A DNA stretch of 64,000 nt from assembly GCA_002786025.1 (NCBI GenBank), contig NHNW01000037.1, forward strand, positions 1 to 64,000, in the 5' to 3' direction. Origin of the DNA: Zasmidium citrigriseum (taxonomy: Eukaryota; Ascomycota; Dothideomycetes; Mycosphaerellales; Mycosphaerellaceae). Under the pieces are notes generated by a model that made no database searches, had not been told where the DNA came from, and saw only the letters and a program-made list of their open reading frames with translations. Each line of letters begins with the position of its first letter. Position 1 is the stretch's first letter. The position numbers were made by a program, and so were the translations under genes. Positions 20,998 to 32,220 of the stretch are shown piece after piece.

Positions 20998-22370
20998 TGT
21001 GTTGAGTGACTCGTCGTTGGAGACTCAATCAAAGGCCGGGTACTGGATTCTGACGAGCGGTATGATTCCTCTGGAGTCCGAGAAGGCATTCGTTGCAATA
21101 GGTATTTTGCTTTGAGGTGTTGTCTGTCGATCATCAGCAATTACTCACACATACTCCCAAGAGTCATATGCCAGAACCCAAACACCAACACCAGAGGCAT
21201 AAATTTCTCTTCTTCCTCACCCTTCTTCGAATTTGAATCCACTTACAATGACCAGATCTAGACCTGCTCGGTCGTAATCCACGGACTTTGGGAAAAGGCA
21301 AAGCTAGCAGTGTCTCTCACGAGCTGTTCTCTCGCAAAACACAGCACGGCTTTTCTTTCTCTCCTCCAAGAAACACGCCCCTGCTAATGTCCGGCAATCG
21401 ACGGTCTAAAATCGACATCATTGCGATCGTTTGTGCGTCGCTCTTGAAGTAGCGGCTCCGATGTTTGGCCGTGCTGCCCATCGTGAGTTGGCATGACGAG
21501 GCTCGATGTCAAGTGTAGTCGAGATGTCTTCAAGCTCAAGGATGGTTTTCAGCATCGTTAGCAATTCTAGAAAGCTGCGCATCAAGTATAGAGAAGTGAG
21601 AGGCTGTCGAAGGAGAAGTTAACAGTGCAGAGGGAAGCTAATTACAGCTTTTGAACGAGTGAGCGCAACGTACGGACTGAGAGAAGATGGAAGGAGAAGA
21701 CTTGGAACCTGTTGAAAGGAGATTTCGTTGCATTGCCCAAAGAATCTTGCTTCAAATAATGAGCCAATGATGAAATCTCATGCATTCCATTCTCTGCCCT
21801 CCCTGAAACGAGGGTTTCTGTCGTAAAGTCATGAGCATCGTAAACCTCATTGCTGTCGAGGTACACATCAACTCCCCGCTGATCCCAGTGACTGCTTGCC
21901 ATGAATTAAAAAAATCTGTTCCAATGACCACTGAGTCCTCGCGCTCCCTGGGCTCAAAACTTTTCGAGACTTCGTCCGCAGACCCGTGAGGAAGTGGGCC
22001 GATTTAGAAGACATTCAGGTTGAAGCATCCTAGTGAATGGGACATTTGCCAGGCCTTCCACGTGGGCGATGTGCTTTACCGTCGTAATCCTGAATCCAGG
22101 CATGGCAACGACATGATTCAGTCTCGCCCGCTTGCGTGATATTACGAGAGGGTCGATGAGGGCCACGCGGATTGGGCATGACAAACCCAGGCGTCTCTTC
22201 TCGAATCAGCTCCTCCGCTGCGCCTTCATGGTTTTACCTCGATATGAAAGCTCACCACTAGGCGGCGCAACGACCTTGCAGGACTTGATCCCAAACTCAA
22301 TCTCGTCAAATCCAAATACAACTTCGAGGCTCGTCTTCTGCAACTCAAAAACGCATTAGCAAAAACATTG
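20998..22370. other. Gene-poor stretch, 1.37 kb
   Basis: Upstream of the interrupted gene and downstream of the TFIIA gamma gene. It holds a few short reading frames (for example minus 21902-21642, 86 codons) without signal peptides, recognisable domains or convincing splice sites. I see no repeat or RNA gene. Unlike the neighbouring element it shows no loss of CA/TG, so RIP has not spread here. Confidence 0.4.
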
Positions 22371-22764
22371 CTAAGCCGCTTTATCCTTGCTCTGGCAAGC
22401 CACAATCTTGACCTTCTCGGCCTCAATCTGCTGCGAGTTGTCCATCTTGAACTTGACGTCCTTGATCACAAAGGTCCAGACTTCGTCGCAGAAGCGGTAG
22501 ACGTCGAGGTGGCCCTTGAAACTCATGCGCGCTTTGACTTTGTCGCCGAGGACGGTTGCGATGGCTTGGTCGAAGTTGGCCATGATGCGCATGGCGAGTT
22601 GGGGCTCGATGCGGCGGCTGCTGATCAAGTCGTCGAGGGTGTCCGCGAGGGCGAGGCCGATGCTAGAGGGGGTTAGTAGGTGGTGTGGAGGGGGTGTGAG
22701 GGAGGACGTACGAGGTCCCTCTGTAGAGTTCGTAGTAGCCCTGTTGGCTCGCTGGTTGCGCCAT
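22371..22764 (-). CDS. TOA2: TFIIA gamma subunit (TOA2), 114 aa
   Basis: Two exons, 22764-22712 and 22662-22371, with a 49-base intron (GTACGT donor, CTACTAAC branch, CTAG acceptor). The product starts [20 protein letters not shown], the conserved N-terminus of the TFIIA small subunit. It continues with [20 protein letters not shown] and [20 protein letters not shown], the helical bundle and beta-barrel strands of the family. The length matches the yeast and human proteins (about 110-122 aa). TFIIA binds TBP on the promoter and stabilises the pre-initiation complex in the nucleus. The gene is divergent from the V-ATPase subunit gene. Confidence 0.95.
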
Positions 22765-23048
22765 GGTGACTGGCGGCGCGGGAGTAAGGATATGTCTGGT
22801 GGTCTGGACAGCAGTTCTGAAGACTCTGACGGTGGGTTTGTGGGCGACGACCTCTATGTGATTGTCTTGTCGAGGTGTAGAGAGGAAAGAGTGTGGGTGT
22901 GAGTAGAAGGCAGCGACTACTCCGCCGCGGTGACTAAGCGACTTCGGAAGCAGCCGCACGTGCTTGGTTGAAGCTCAGATGCTCTCAGATGTCATGCAGG
23001 CGCAGCTCGACTTTCACTTCACCCCGTCACCACCAAACGAATACCACC
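22765..23048. promoter_or_regulatory. Divergent promoter, TFIIA gamma / V-ATPase c''
   Basis: 284 bases between the two start codons. A CACC/ACCACC-rich leader precedes the plus-strand ATG. No TATA box, as is usual for housekeeping genes. Confidence 0.4.
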
Positions 23049-23833
23049 ATGAGCGGCCTCACATATGGCGCCTCCGGCGCTGGAATTGCCCTTGTTGTTG
23101 TCGGCCTATGTATGCGAGACCTCACGAATGAGGAAAGCAAGGAGGAGCTGCTAACACGGATGCCTCTCAGACATGCTCTTCCAAGGCGAAGGCGAGGCCT
23201 TTAACGTCGGCGCGTTCCTCGAATCGATATCACCCTTCGCATGGGCGTCAACAGGCATCGGGCTTTGCATAGGATTGTCAGTGGTGGGCGCAGCATGGTC
23301 AGTTGAGAAAGACGAGACACGACAGGCAGCACGTAAACTGAGAAGGATGGCAATACAGGGGCATCTTCATCACCGGCACATCGATCCTAGGAGGTGGTGT
23401 CAAGGCACCGCGAATCCGGACGAAGAATTTGATCTCCATCATCTTCTGCGAGGTCGTGGCTATCTACGGCGTCATTATGAGCATTGTCTTCTCAGCTAAG
23501 ATGGAGCCCGTGTCGGATGAGGGCATGTACTCTGCTGCGAATTACTTTACTGGATATGCACTCTTCTGGTCTGGAGTGCTGGTCGGTGCATGCAATCTAG
23601 TGTGCGGCATCAGTGTTGGAATCAATGGATCAAGTGCTGCTCTGGCTGATGCAGCGGACCCGAGCTTGTGAGTTGGACAGAATGAGAGAATTGAAGGACT
23701 TCCGCTGACACAGTGCAGATTCGTGAAGGTCCTGGTCATTGAGATCTTCTCATCTGTCCTTGGACTCTTCGGCCTGATTATCGGGCTACTACTCAGCGGA
23801 AGCGCAGACCCCTTCAAAGCGGCAAACGAATGA
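23049..23833 (+). CDS. VMA16: V-ATPase proteolipid subunit c'' (VMA16), 203 aa
   Basis: Four exons: 23049-23109, 23171-23297, 23359-23667, 23719-23833 (612 bases joined). The protein reads [21 protein letters not shown], then [21 protein letters not shown]. Next comes [20 protein letters not shown], carrying the Glu that binds the transported proton in the membrane ring. It ends with [18 protein letters not shown] and [19 protein letters not shown] with the second-repeat Glu. This is the c'' proteolipid of the Vo ring of the vacuolar H+-ATPase. Each splice was fixed by restoring a conserved codon (for example Trp-Gly at 23297/23359). Length is close to the 213 aa of the yeast protein. Confidence 0.95.
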
Positions 23834-24311
23834 ACGAGAACCCAAAAGCTGCTGAAAGGCCAGAGCATCGACGCGCTACGCATACCCGCTCCGAGGCCAG
23901 GCTGTTAGTCTGGGCACCATCTCAGACTTCAGCGATATGTAATGTACGAGCATTAGCAGGCGTTTCGAGGCTTCCATAGCGGGCGGGGTAGATCTTGTAG
24001 CGCCATTGCACCAGAAAAGGCGATGTACGTATGGATTGTATTCGATATACGAGAAAGCTGTCAGTCGAATTGGGTTTCTTCACAATCCCAAACAAGTAGC
24101 CCAGGGGTGACGGCAAATGTGGGCAGGGGTCGAAACTGAGTTGAACGGGGTCATTGAGCAATAGCGTCTCATGCCTTCATATGAAAGTAAGCTCTTTCGT
24201 GTCAAAGCCATCCAGCAAGCAAGCAACCCAAGAACCACATCCCATGGTATACAGCCAGCAACGCCTCATTCTCCATCGTAGAATACACCCGTCTCGTGAT
24301 CCTTGCCTGTC
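23834..24311. other. Intergenic region, convergent 3' ends
   Basis: 478 bases between VMA16 and the polymerase delta subunit gene, which face each other. No coding or repeat feature seen. Confidence 0.35.
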
Positions 24312-25011
24312 TCAAGTCTCCACAAATCTCGAGCTCATCAGTTCATCCACATAAGCCCTCTGCGACTTACTGTCTCCCTCGTCCATATCCTTCAGCAAAA
24401 CCGCCAGAACCTCCATCGGCGGCTCCAGACCGAGCATGTTCGCTCTCTTCCATCGCTTCATTCGAGCAATGCCTATCGCCGGCTATGAACAACGTCAGCA
24501 ACCCACGCAACCACTCATAAGATGGATGGATGTATGTACTTACTCCATACTGATTACTCATATCCCACTCCCTAAGAATCTTCTCCGAAACGCTCAAATC
24601 CTGTTGATGTACCCTCGGTGCTTTCCGCTCAGACTCCTTCGCTCGCCAGTACCGGTTGATCTGCGTCATGGGGATTTTGCGTGCGCGGGAAGCTTCGTCC
24701 GAGAGCCAGCCCGTGTTTTCGGTTCCTCCTACTGCGCCTTCTGTGCTCTCTTCTGCGCGGCCGCCGAGGACGTCTTCGGTCTTTGCGGTCGATGGTTCGA
24801 GAGGATCTGCTACTTCTTCGACATCGGGTTCAACTTCCTCCTCCTCGTGTTTGACGGCATCTTCGAGGAGTGCAGGGTCCTTTTTCGAGGTTTTGGCGCT
24901 GCGCGGGGAGGCTGTCTTTGTGACTTTGCTGTTTTTGCCGCTGAAGGAGAGGGTGGATTGTTGGCGGGTTGGTGCCGTGCGAGGGCCGGTGGATTTGCGT
25001 TTTGGAGGCAT
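24312..25011 (-). CDS. DNA polymerase delta subunit 4 (POLD4 / Cdm1-like), 212 aa
   Basis: Exons 25011-24544 and 24482-24312 with a 61-base intron (GTAAGT donor, TCATAG acceptor). The N-terminal half is basic then acidic and disordered; it contains RQQSTLSFSGKN, which resembles a PIP-box (QxxLxxF) for PCNA binding. The C-terminal half is the POLD4 domain: LSVSEKILREWDMSNQYGP, then GIARMKRWKRANMLGLEPPME and VLAVLLKDM. POLD4 stabilises the replicative polymerase delta complex in the nucleus; the S. pombe orthologue is Cdm1. S. cerevisiae lacks it, so its presence fits a filamentous fungus. Confidence 0.92.
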
Positions 25012-25975
25012 GGTGTCGTTAGGATGTTTGGTGGGTTATGTGGTGTATTGGACCAATGTCGGGTGAGGTGTATGTCAGAGTAGTGCATGGGTTGGAATTA
25101 AGCTTTTGGGAGGGCGATGGATGTCGTCACGGCAACGACGCGGGTCGCGACTGAGCGCGTTGAGTGCTGGCAGCTGGGACGTCGAACTTCACTTGACCAA
25201 CATTGAACCGACGCATTTACTTTTGCAGCACAAATATTGAGCTCGAGATCTGAAGGACGCGTACGGGATTAAACACGATGTCGATTTTCAGGCTCTCAAT
25301 CGAAGGGTCTCCTCTTGGACAAGCATCTCATTATCACACGAGGACTCAGGAGAAGAGAGCTGGCCTTGAAATCATGGCATGCTCTCTCTGCGAGAGAATC
25401 GGTTCAGCGAAAGAGCACTGATACCGACTGCCCGTTCCGTACGATTCTCGAATCCAACACCGTCACGTTCGTCAGTATTGCCGCTACGTACCTCGAAGGC
25501 ACGCTCTCCAAGGTTTGCTGGATTCCCGGCTTGGTGCACACTCCATCTTCAAGTCGTGAACTAGGCGAGCAATCACGTTGACCAGAATTGCAGCTCGTCT
25601 CCTGCATTTGCGGCATTTGTCGGACCTGCAGTGCTAAAAGACTCGTTTGGCAAGATTCACTCTAGCATCCTATGGAGCAAACAATCAGGAGCCTTCAAAA
25701 TCCGCCGAAGATATCCGCTTGACGGTAGGCATGATACCTTCACGGTCTCTCTATACCATTTTTGCCCACGAGTGACATCGTTCCATGATGTCGAGTATCC
25801 TCTGCTGACACCTCTTGATTTGTATATATGCAGCATCAATTGACCCCCATAGATTCCTAAAATCAGCTGCCCAAGCATCAAACCTTCTCAGGAACCATCC
25901 AACACGCCCCAACACATACTCCCGCAGAGCAATCTCCCAAGACTCTCGCCAGCACCAGAAAATTCGTACTCCAAG
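25012..25975. other. Intergenic region, divergent (polymerase delta subunit / alpha-glucosidase)
   Basis: 964 bases that must hold both promoters. Short reading frames inside (25315-25581 plus, 25881-25657 minus) have no recognisable features. A TATATATG at 25823 lies about 150 bases before the glucosidase ATG, and the sequence between is a C/A-rich leader. Confidence 0.4.
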
Positions 25976-27991
25976 ATGGCCACCCCCTCACGGACTCCCA
26001 GTCAGGCTCTGCCCTTGACTCCGGCTCGGCCTACCAAGCGACGATACTCGGAGATGACAATCATGTCCAACGCGGAGGAGCCTGACTTCATCCCTTTCCC
26101 ATATCCGCAACTCCAAGGAGACGAGGAGAAGCGTCCGTGGTGGAAGGGTGTCATGTGCTACCAAGTCTGGCCCATGTCCTTCAAGGATTCGAACGGGGAT
26201 GGCATTGGCGACATTCAGGGAATCATATCAAAGCTTGACTACCTCAAGGACCTCGGCATCGACGTAATCTGGCTTTCTCCCACGTACAAGTCTCCCATGG
26301 ACGACTGGGGCTACGACATCAGCGACTATGAAGACGTCCACGAGCAGTTCGGTACTCTCGAGGACATGGAGGAGCTGATTGGCGAGGTTCACAAGCGCGA
26401 CATGAAGATTCTGCTCGATCTTGTCGTCACCCACACCAGTGAGAAGCACGCCTGGTTTCAGGAAAGCAAAAAGGACAAGGAGAATGACAAGGCCAACTGG
26501 TATATGTGGGCCGACAAGCGTCCTGGAAATGAGATCAATGGTGAGATTGTCGAGGAGCCCTCAAACTGGCGAGCTGCCTTTGGTGGAAGTGCCTGGGAAT
26601 ACGTGAAGGAACGCGATCAGTACTACATCCACCTCTTTCTCCGATCGCAGCCTGATCTCAACTGGGACGACCCAGATATGCGCGATGCCATCTACAAGTC
26701 TGCCATCAAGTTTTGGTTGGACCGTGACGTCGATGGATTCCGCGTGGACACTGCGAACCGCTTCTGCAAGGACCTGAACTATCCAGACGCTGAATGCTCC
26801 GTAGCAGGCAAATGGCAACCCGGAAGCAAGTACTACATCAATGGACCCAAAATGCATGGCTGGCTGCAGGAGATTCGAGCCAACATGGACAGAGACACCG
26901 ACGGCAAAGATCTCATGCTGGTGGGCGAGTTGCCCCTGACTCCCTACGATGAGCTGCTCAAGTACGTCAAGCCCGAGCGAAAGGAGCTCTCTATGGTCTT
27001 TGACTTCGACATGGTCAAACTGGGAAACAACGACAACCCCGACGAGTTTGCAAAGCACGAAGTCTGCAACTACATGGAGAAGGACCCAAGCTTCACCCTC
27101 CCCAAATTCAAGACCGCCATCCAGAAAGTCCAAAACCTCATCACCGACACCGACGCCTGGGGAACCGTCTTCATGGAATGCCACGACCAACCACGCAGCA
27201 TCGCACGCTACGCTACAGGCTCCCCTAAATATTGGAGGAAGGCAGGAAAATTGTTATGCCTCCTCCAAACCACCCTCTCCGGCACCGAATTCATCTTCCA
27301 AGGCCAAGAAATCGGCATGCTGAACATGCCCGAGTCCTGGGGCGTCTCCGAATTCCGCGACCCAGACGCCCTGATCTACATCGAAGACTACTGCAACCTG
27401 CACCGCCAGACTGATCCCAACGTGCGCGAGAACGCCATCAAAGGCGTCTTCAAAGTCGGCCGCGACAACTCCCGCACGCCCATGCAGTGGAGCGATGCAC
27501 CCAACGGCGGCTTCACGGGCAGCAACCCAACCTGGATGCGCGTAAACGAAAACTACTCCTGGCTGAACGTCGAAGCCCAAAAGAAAGACCCCGACAGTAT
27601 CTGGAATTTCTGGCGCGCGCGAATCGCCATGCGGAAACAATTCCGGGAACTCTTCATGTTCGGCACTTTTGCTCTGTACGACTATGACAACGAACAGACG
27701 TTTACCTATACCAAGATGGCTACCGATGGACAAATGGCGCTTATTATTCTGAATTTTTCGAATGATGAGTTGCCGCTTAATACGCTGCAGAGGCATCTTT
27801 TGGGGCATACTTATTGGTTGCTGGCGAGTAATGTTGCTAAGCCGAGGGAGTTGCTGCAGGCTTGGGAGGGGAGGGTTTATCTGATTAGGGATGGACTGGA
27901 TCCGGCTAAGGGGGCGAGGAATGTTGGGGAGGTGCAGGATCGGTTTCCGAGGAAGGGGGGTGAGAGTCCGAGGGATGTTTATCCTTGTTGA
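25976..27991 (+). CDS. GH13 alpha-glucosidase / maltase, 671 aa
   Basis: A single exon. After a 50-residue Ser/Pro/Arg extension comes the (beta/alpha)8 barrel: WWKGVMCYQVWPMSFKDSNG, GIDVIWLSPTYKSPM and LLDLVVTHTSE. Then GFRVDTAN carries the nucleophile Asp near residue 258, LMLVGELPLT the acid/base Glu near 318, and FMECHDQPRS the third catalytic Asp near 404. NSRTPMQW near 500 is typical of maltase/oligo-1,6-glucosidase enzymes. There is no signal peptide, so it is probably intracellular, cleaving maltose and related alpha-glucosides taken up by permeases. No maltose permease or Zn2Cys6 activator is next to it here. Codon use shifts to G-rich in the last 250 bases, where the tail is poorly conserved. 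Confidence 0.93.
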   Translation: MATPSRTPSQALPLTPARPTKRRYSEMTIMSNAEEPDFIPFPYPQLQGDEEKRPWWKGVMCYQVWPMSFKDSNGDGIGDIQGIISKLDYLKDLGIDVIWLSPTYKSPMDDWGYDISDYEDVHEQFGTLEDMEELIGEVHKRDMKILLDLVVTHTSEKHAWFQESKKDKENDKANWYMWADKRPGNEINGEIVEEPSNWRAAFGGSAWEYVKERDQYYIHLFLRSQPDLNWDDPDMRDAIYKSAIKFWLDRDVDGFRVDTANRFCKDLNYPDAECSVAGKWQPGSKYYINGPKMHGWLQEIRANMDRDTDGKDLMLVGELPLTPYDELLKYVKPERKELSMVFDFDMVKLGNNDNPDEFAKHEVCNYMEKDPSFTLPKFKTAIQKVQNLITDTDAWGTVFMECHDQPRSIARYATGSPKYWRKAGKLLCLLQTTLSGTEFIFQGQEIGMLNMPESWGVSEFRDPDALIYIEDYCNLHRQTDPNVRENAIKGVFKVGRDNSRTPMQWSDAPNGGFTGSNPTWMRVNENYSWLNVEAQKKDPDSIWNFWRARIAMRKQFRELFMFGTFALYDYDNEQTFTYTKMATDGQMALIILNFSNDELPLNTLQRHLLGHTYWLLASNVAKPRELLQAWEGRVYLIRDGLDPAKGARNVGEVQDRFPRKGGESPRDVYPC

Positions 27992-29059
27992 TGGGTTGTA
28001 GGTTGGTGTTGGAGGGAGAGGGATCTTGGGTGCTTGTTGGGTGTGGTGGGTCTTTGTTGGCGTGGTGTTTTTCTTGTTGGAGGGATGATATGCCTATAGA
28101 TACTGTTTGATGTAGCGATGTATAAAAGTAAGCGTCTTATATGGATTCTCGATCCTCATCGATCTACACGAAGTTGTCGACCTACTTTAACACAAGACCG
28201 TTCAAGTCTGAGACTCACGGCTAACTCTGCCTTCGTAGATCAATCTCCAACCCCTGAAAGTCCCTCGTCGAGTTAAGTTGATCATTCGTCAAAGACCTTG
28301 ACCTCGACTCGCCTGATCCACGTGGAAAGTGCCATGCGAAGTCAGGCATCAAGAAGAAAGAGGGAAATGTAAGACTTCGGAAAGAGTCAGATGAGGATAT
28401 GAGTGCCAGATCAATGACTATATTAGATAGGAGTCTAAGTGAAGGATACAGTGAAGAATACCGTCAAGGATACAGTGAAGGATTAGTCAAGGACTAACTC
28501 AAGATATGAATGAGGCCAGTTCGAAGACCAAGGTGATGGGTGGAGTGAAGATCTAAGTGAGGCTTCTATGGGAGCTCGAGTGAAGCATCGCAAGGCTTCT
28601 GAGTCCTCACTTGTAGGTTAGAATCTCCAGATGTTGGGGCTATGCTCGAGCTGCTCATGCAGGCGTCGATGCCTCAGCAATCCAGCTCGTTTCGGGGGAT
28701 TTCTGTACTTTGGACGGAGATACAGTCCCTTGTGTAGTCACTACGTGGATTCAGAACGTGGAAAGAAGGCATGTGGTTCATGATCGATTCCATACGGCAC
28801 TGTTCCGTGCTCATTACCGCCTGCTGACGCTTTTACGCAGACTAGTCCCTCGCTGGTGCAAAAATCAAAACGCCTCTCCATCAAGAGCTTTTTCAAAAGC
28901 TGGGGTATCATCGCATCGTGCTCTTGGAATTCCGACAAAACGCCTCGCCCAATGTCTCGTTCCGTCCTGCCGTTCTGTGCTTCCATGCTCTCCTCTCGCT
29001 ATGCAAAAAGAATCCCTCCCAAACGCCTCGCTGAATGCATGCCTTGTGCTGTCCACCGC
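27992..29059. other. Intergenic region with short direct repeats
   Basis: 1.07 kb between the convergent glucosidase and SUN genes. Near 28440-28490 the phrase aaggatacagtgaag recurs in slightly altered form three times, and shorter variants (aagtgaag, gagtgaag) continue to about 28600. Near 28866-29030 the phrase aaacgcctc recurs. No gene supported. Confidence 0.45.
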
Positions 29060-31053
29060 TTACTCCAAATATGGCAAGCCTTCCACCTCGTCTGCGGCCA
29101 AGCGGATGCGGTAGAGGCAGGTGTGATCTGCGCCCCAGTTGCTGGTGACCTTGAGGACCACGAGCCAAGTGTCAAGTCCAAGTTCCCATGGCTTGAACGG
29201 GAAATGGTGAGTCTGTGCGTAGTTGTTGTAGTGGATGTCGTACACTTGTCTGAGTGCGCAAAACCAGGTGTCGTCTTCGGTGCCGTCGTTTGGCGAGTTC
29301 GTACCACGCGGCGGATCGCCGCAATTGGCTGGAAAGTGCCCGTCCCTACGCTCCTTGAGTTTCCGCACTGCTTTCTTAACCTGGTCCTTTGTCTCCAGCT
29401 TGATCCAGACCTCGTAGTCTCTCGGTGCGGAAGCGATGTCGCGAGTGCCGGACGATGGGATATGTTCAATGGTGAACTTGTCAGGGAACACCTTGAATGG
29501 CGTGCGCACTCCGATTTGGAGCTTGATGTCGGCGTCTTTCGGTGAGTCAGCGCACCAGCAGTCGCCGTTCTCGCTCCATTCTTTGAGGGCGGTGGATTTC
29601 GGGTTGACTGCCAACTGAGGCTGCTCGATTCCGATGACCTTCCCGATGGCCTTCCATGTCAATCGGCCGAGGTATTGGAATACTGAGGGCTCTCGCCAGG
29701 TCGGGGAAGTGTAGTGAGGTTGGACGATGGCGCCGAGGCCCTGGGAGAAGTAGTTGGTCTCGCGCATGTTCCTGTCCATGTTGTAGACAATGTTTGTGTA
29801 TGCCAGTGCACCGATTTGTCCTGCGTCTCAGTCAGCGATCTGAACTTTACAAAGTCGAATGGCCCGTGCGAGGCTTGGTTAAACGTACCTTTGGCGAGAT
29901 ATTGTGACTTTTCGAACAAGTCATCGACGACTTCTTGCGCTGTAGTTCTGGCTTGTTGTAGGACCACTGCCTGGAATGCACGTAGAGTCTCGTTCATGGT
30001 CTGTTCCATGTGCTGGTTGTTCTTGTGAAGCAGGTCCTGGAATTCCGCAATCGTGACGAGGTTGTTCTTCGCCGAAGCGCCATCGTATTCAGTGTCGCGG
30101 GACCCATGAAAGTAATCCTGCACCTTTGCGTCGTTCTGCTCAAGGAAATGGTCCCATAACGGAGCAGCTTCAGGAGAGCCCATTTTAGCGACCAGAGCCT
30201 CCCATAGCGCTTGTGGAATCACGATCTCCCCGTCCTGCTCGATGACGACGACGTACTTGGGAAGCACTTTCTGAATCTCTGTGACGGCGTCCGACAGCAG
30301 GCCGACCTGATCTGATAGTTCGTGTACGGTGTTTGCCAAAGCTGTGGCGTTCTTCCTGATGGCTTCCATTTCCGCTGACGACTCCACGATGTATTGGTGG
30401 TGCAGTATATTGAACTTGTCCTGAGATTCGAAAAAGCCGGGAGGGGCCACATTGGCCATGTAACCGACAGATCTGATGGTGTGATACGCCCAATTAGCCC
30501 TGACTGCCTGCATGCGCTCCGTAGGCATCGGGACGATGGCGAAGAGAAGCATAAATGACACCAGATATGCAATACAGGTCAACCAGGAGAAGGCCAGCCA
30601 CTTCCAGAATTTCGAAGTGCAGACGAAGTTCGAAGCGGTGGCGATGAAAACCGCTATTCTGCTGGGCTCAGTCTGGCCCGCCTGTCCGCGAAAAGAAGTC
30701 TGATCGACCCCTGTTGGCGGTCGGATCTCCGCAGAAGCATCTCCAGCCACGCCATTGACGGCGGGCTCAGCAGGTCGAGGCTCCTGTCGAGATTCTGGGG
30801 ATCGCTTCCTGGTGGCGGTCTCCACTTCTGGTGCTGGTGCTCGTGCGGGCGGCGGGGGAGGCGGCATCTCCTGGGTGTCGGCGAACGCATCGTCCACCGC
30901 AGCGCGCGACGAGGTCACCTGCGCATTGAGCGTCGCTTTGCCCTTTGCGCCATATGCGTGGGAGCGCTTGGTTTCCACCGCGGGAAGGGGTCCAGGCGCA
31001 CGCGAAGTTGAGCGCGTTACACGCGCAGGCGTATCCGCACGACGGGGCGGCAT
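29060..31053 (-). CDS. SUN-domain inner nuclear membrane protein, 641 aa
   Basis: Exons 31053-29889 and 29820-29060 with a 68-base intron (GTACGT donor, GCAG acceptor). The N-terminal 140 residues are basic, Pro-rich and disordered, and would face the nucleoplasm. A transmembrane segment (WLAFSWLTCIAYLVSFMLLFAIV) lies near 160-183. A coiled-coil-prone stretch near 230-430 follows (AEMEAIRKNATALANTVHEL, QHMEQTMNETLRAFQAVVL). The C-terminal SUN domain includes TWREPSVFQYLGRL, GDCWCADSP, KLQIGVRTPFKVFPDKFTIE, PRDYEVWIKLE, and the late DTWLVVLKVTSNWGADHTC. SUN proteins join KASH proteins across the nuclear envelope (LINC complex) and tether telomeres or the spindle pole body. The domain order is that of canonical Sad1-type proteins. 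Confidence 0.92.
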
Positions 31054-31400
31054 GGCGGCGGAGGGGGGAGGCGGCGCGGTGGTGGTGGTCGAGGTGGTTC
31101 GGAGCAGGTTGGTTTGGAGAGAAAGACGATGTTTTGAATGGATTCCTTAGCGCCGGGTGTTCCCGTACGGGTCCTCCCGAGCGACGAGAATCGCGAGAGC
31201 ACGTGACTCTGAGCAACGGCGACAGTATCCCCGAAAACCTTGCGGGAATTGAAAGGTGCTTGAGAGGTCAATGGTTAGCATCGTAGTTCTTGTAGTTCTG
31301 GGGATTGCTACCGCTTTCAGCATGTGCATTCCAGAGTGACCTTTGTTTACCAGCCATGCGGGCCGGCAGTAGCGTGGTGAATCCCGGCAACCTGCAGTGA
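31054..31400. other. Upstream region of the SUN gene
   Basis: About 350 bases, probably the SUN gene promoter. C/T-rich on the minus strand next to the ATG. Nothing else recognised. Confidence 0.35.
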
Positions 31401-32220
31401 AGATCTGGACTTCACCTCTCCCATCCCCAGCAAAACATCATCGATTGCGCCTTTGAAAGACTCTACAGCACAACGATTGAGAGCAGTTCATCACGGGGAT
31501 CGCCGCCATAATATGTTGATCTTGCTCCCACCTGAAGGCCGGATCAGGCGCCGCGACCGTGGGGCCCAGATCTCCACCTCACCTACACCTATCCTGTTCT
31601 ATCCCCATCGGACTATTAACGATCGTGCCTTTGAAAGGCTCTGCAGCATAACGATGGGGAGCAGTAAGTTGCGGGGATATTCGCTCTGGAGTGTTGATCT
31701 TACTCTCACCAGAACGCCGCTTGGAGCGCCGCAACCATGCGACCAATATCTCCCATTCACCTCACCTCTCCTGTCCTATCCCCAGCAGAATCTTGTCGAC
31801 TGCGCCTTTCAAACGATGGTTAGCACCCCTATGGAGAACCTAGAAGCTGCGGGGATACCATCGTGCTCTGGCCTCTCTTCCGTCCAACGCCGACATCAGG
31901 TTCTGCGGAGAACCTTGCCCGGGAGAAGGACATCACAATCTCGATTTCACTTCACCTCTCTTCCCCTATCTCCGTCAGACTATCATCGACTACGCCCTTT
32001 CAACGATGCTTAGCACCCCGATCAAGAGCCTAAGATCTGTGGAGATTCGTGTGTTCTTTGACCTCTCTTCTGCCTACTACCTAGGCAGGATGGAGGCAAC
32101 CTACGATCGGAATTTCGACCTCACCTTCCTTTTCTTCTCTCATCCCCGCCAGAATGTCAACGACCGGGCCTTGCAGGTTACCTATCGTACATCATTCGAA
32201 ATTAATTAACGCAGGGAATA
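31401..32220 (+). repeat. Degenerate tandem repeat, unit about 177 bases, five copies
   Basis: A block reading roughly tTCACCTCTC..CTATCCCCA, then CAGA/CAAA.., then ATCGACTGCGCCTTT, recurs with its 'atcccc' core at 31423, 31601, 31778, 31968 and 32142. Spacings are 178, 177, 190 and 174 bases. A weaker sixth copy (cctatcttcagcaaaac, core 32454) lies further right. Copies B and C share longer sequence, including a GAGCGCCGCAACCATG-like part. The reading frame is open from 31453 to 32013 and then shifts to 32006-32209. In translation the units read like F-T-S-P-L-L-S-Y-P-Q-Q-N-x-x-D-x-A-F followed by STPM/STPI, so the array may be a decayed repeat-protein gene. Confidence 0.6.

Noticed and set aside
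28710..29114. 134-codon plus-strand ORF downstream of the glucosidase
   Set aside because: No signal peptide, domain or splice support, and it runs into the antisense of the SUN gene 3' end.
30755..31150. Gly/Arg-rich plus-strand ORF over the SUN gene
   Set aside because: Antisense to the Pro-rich SUN N-terminus; a shadow of that codon composition.
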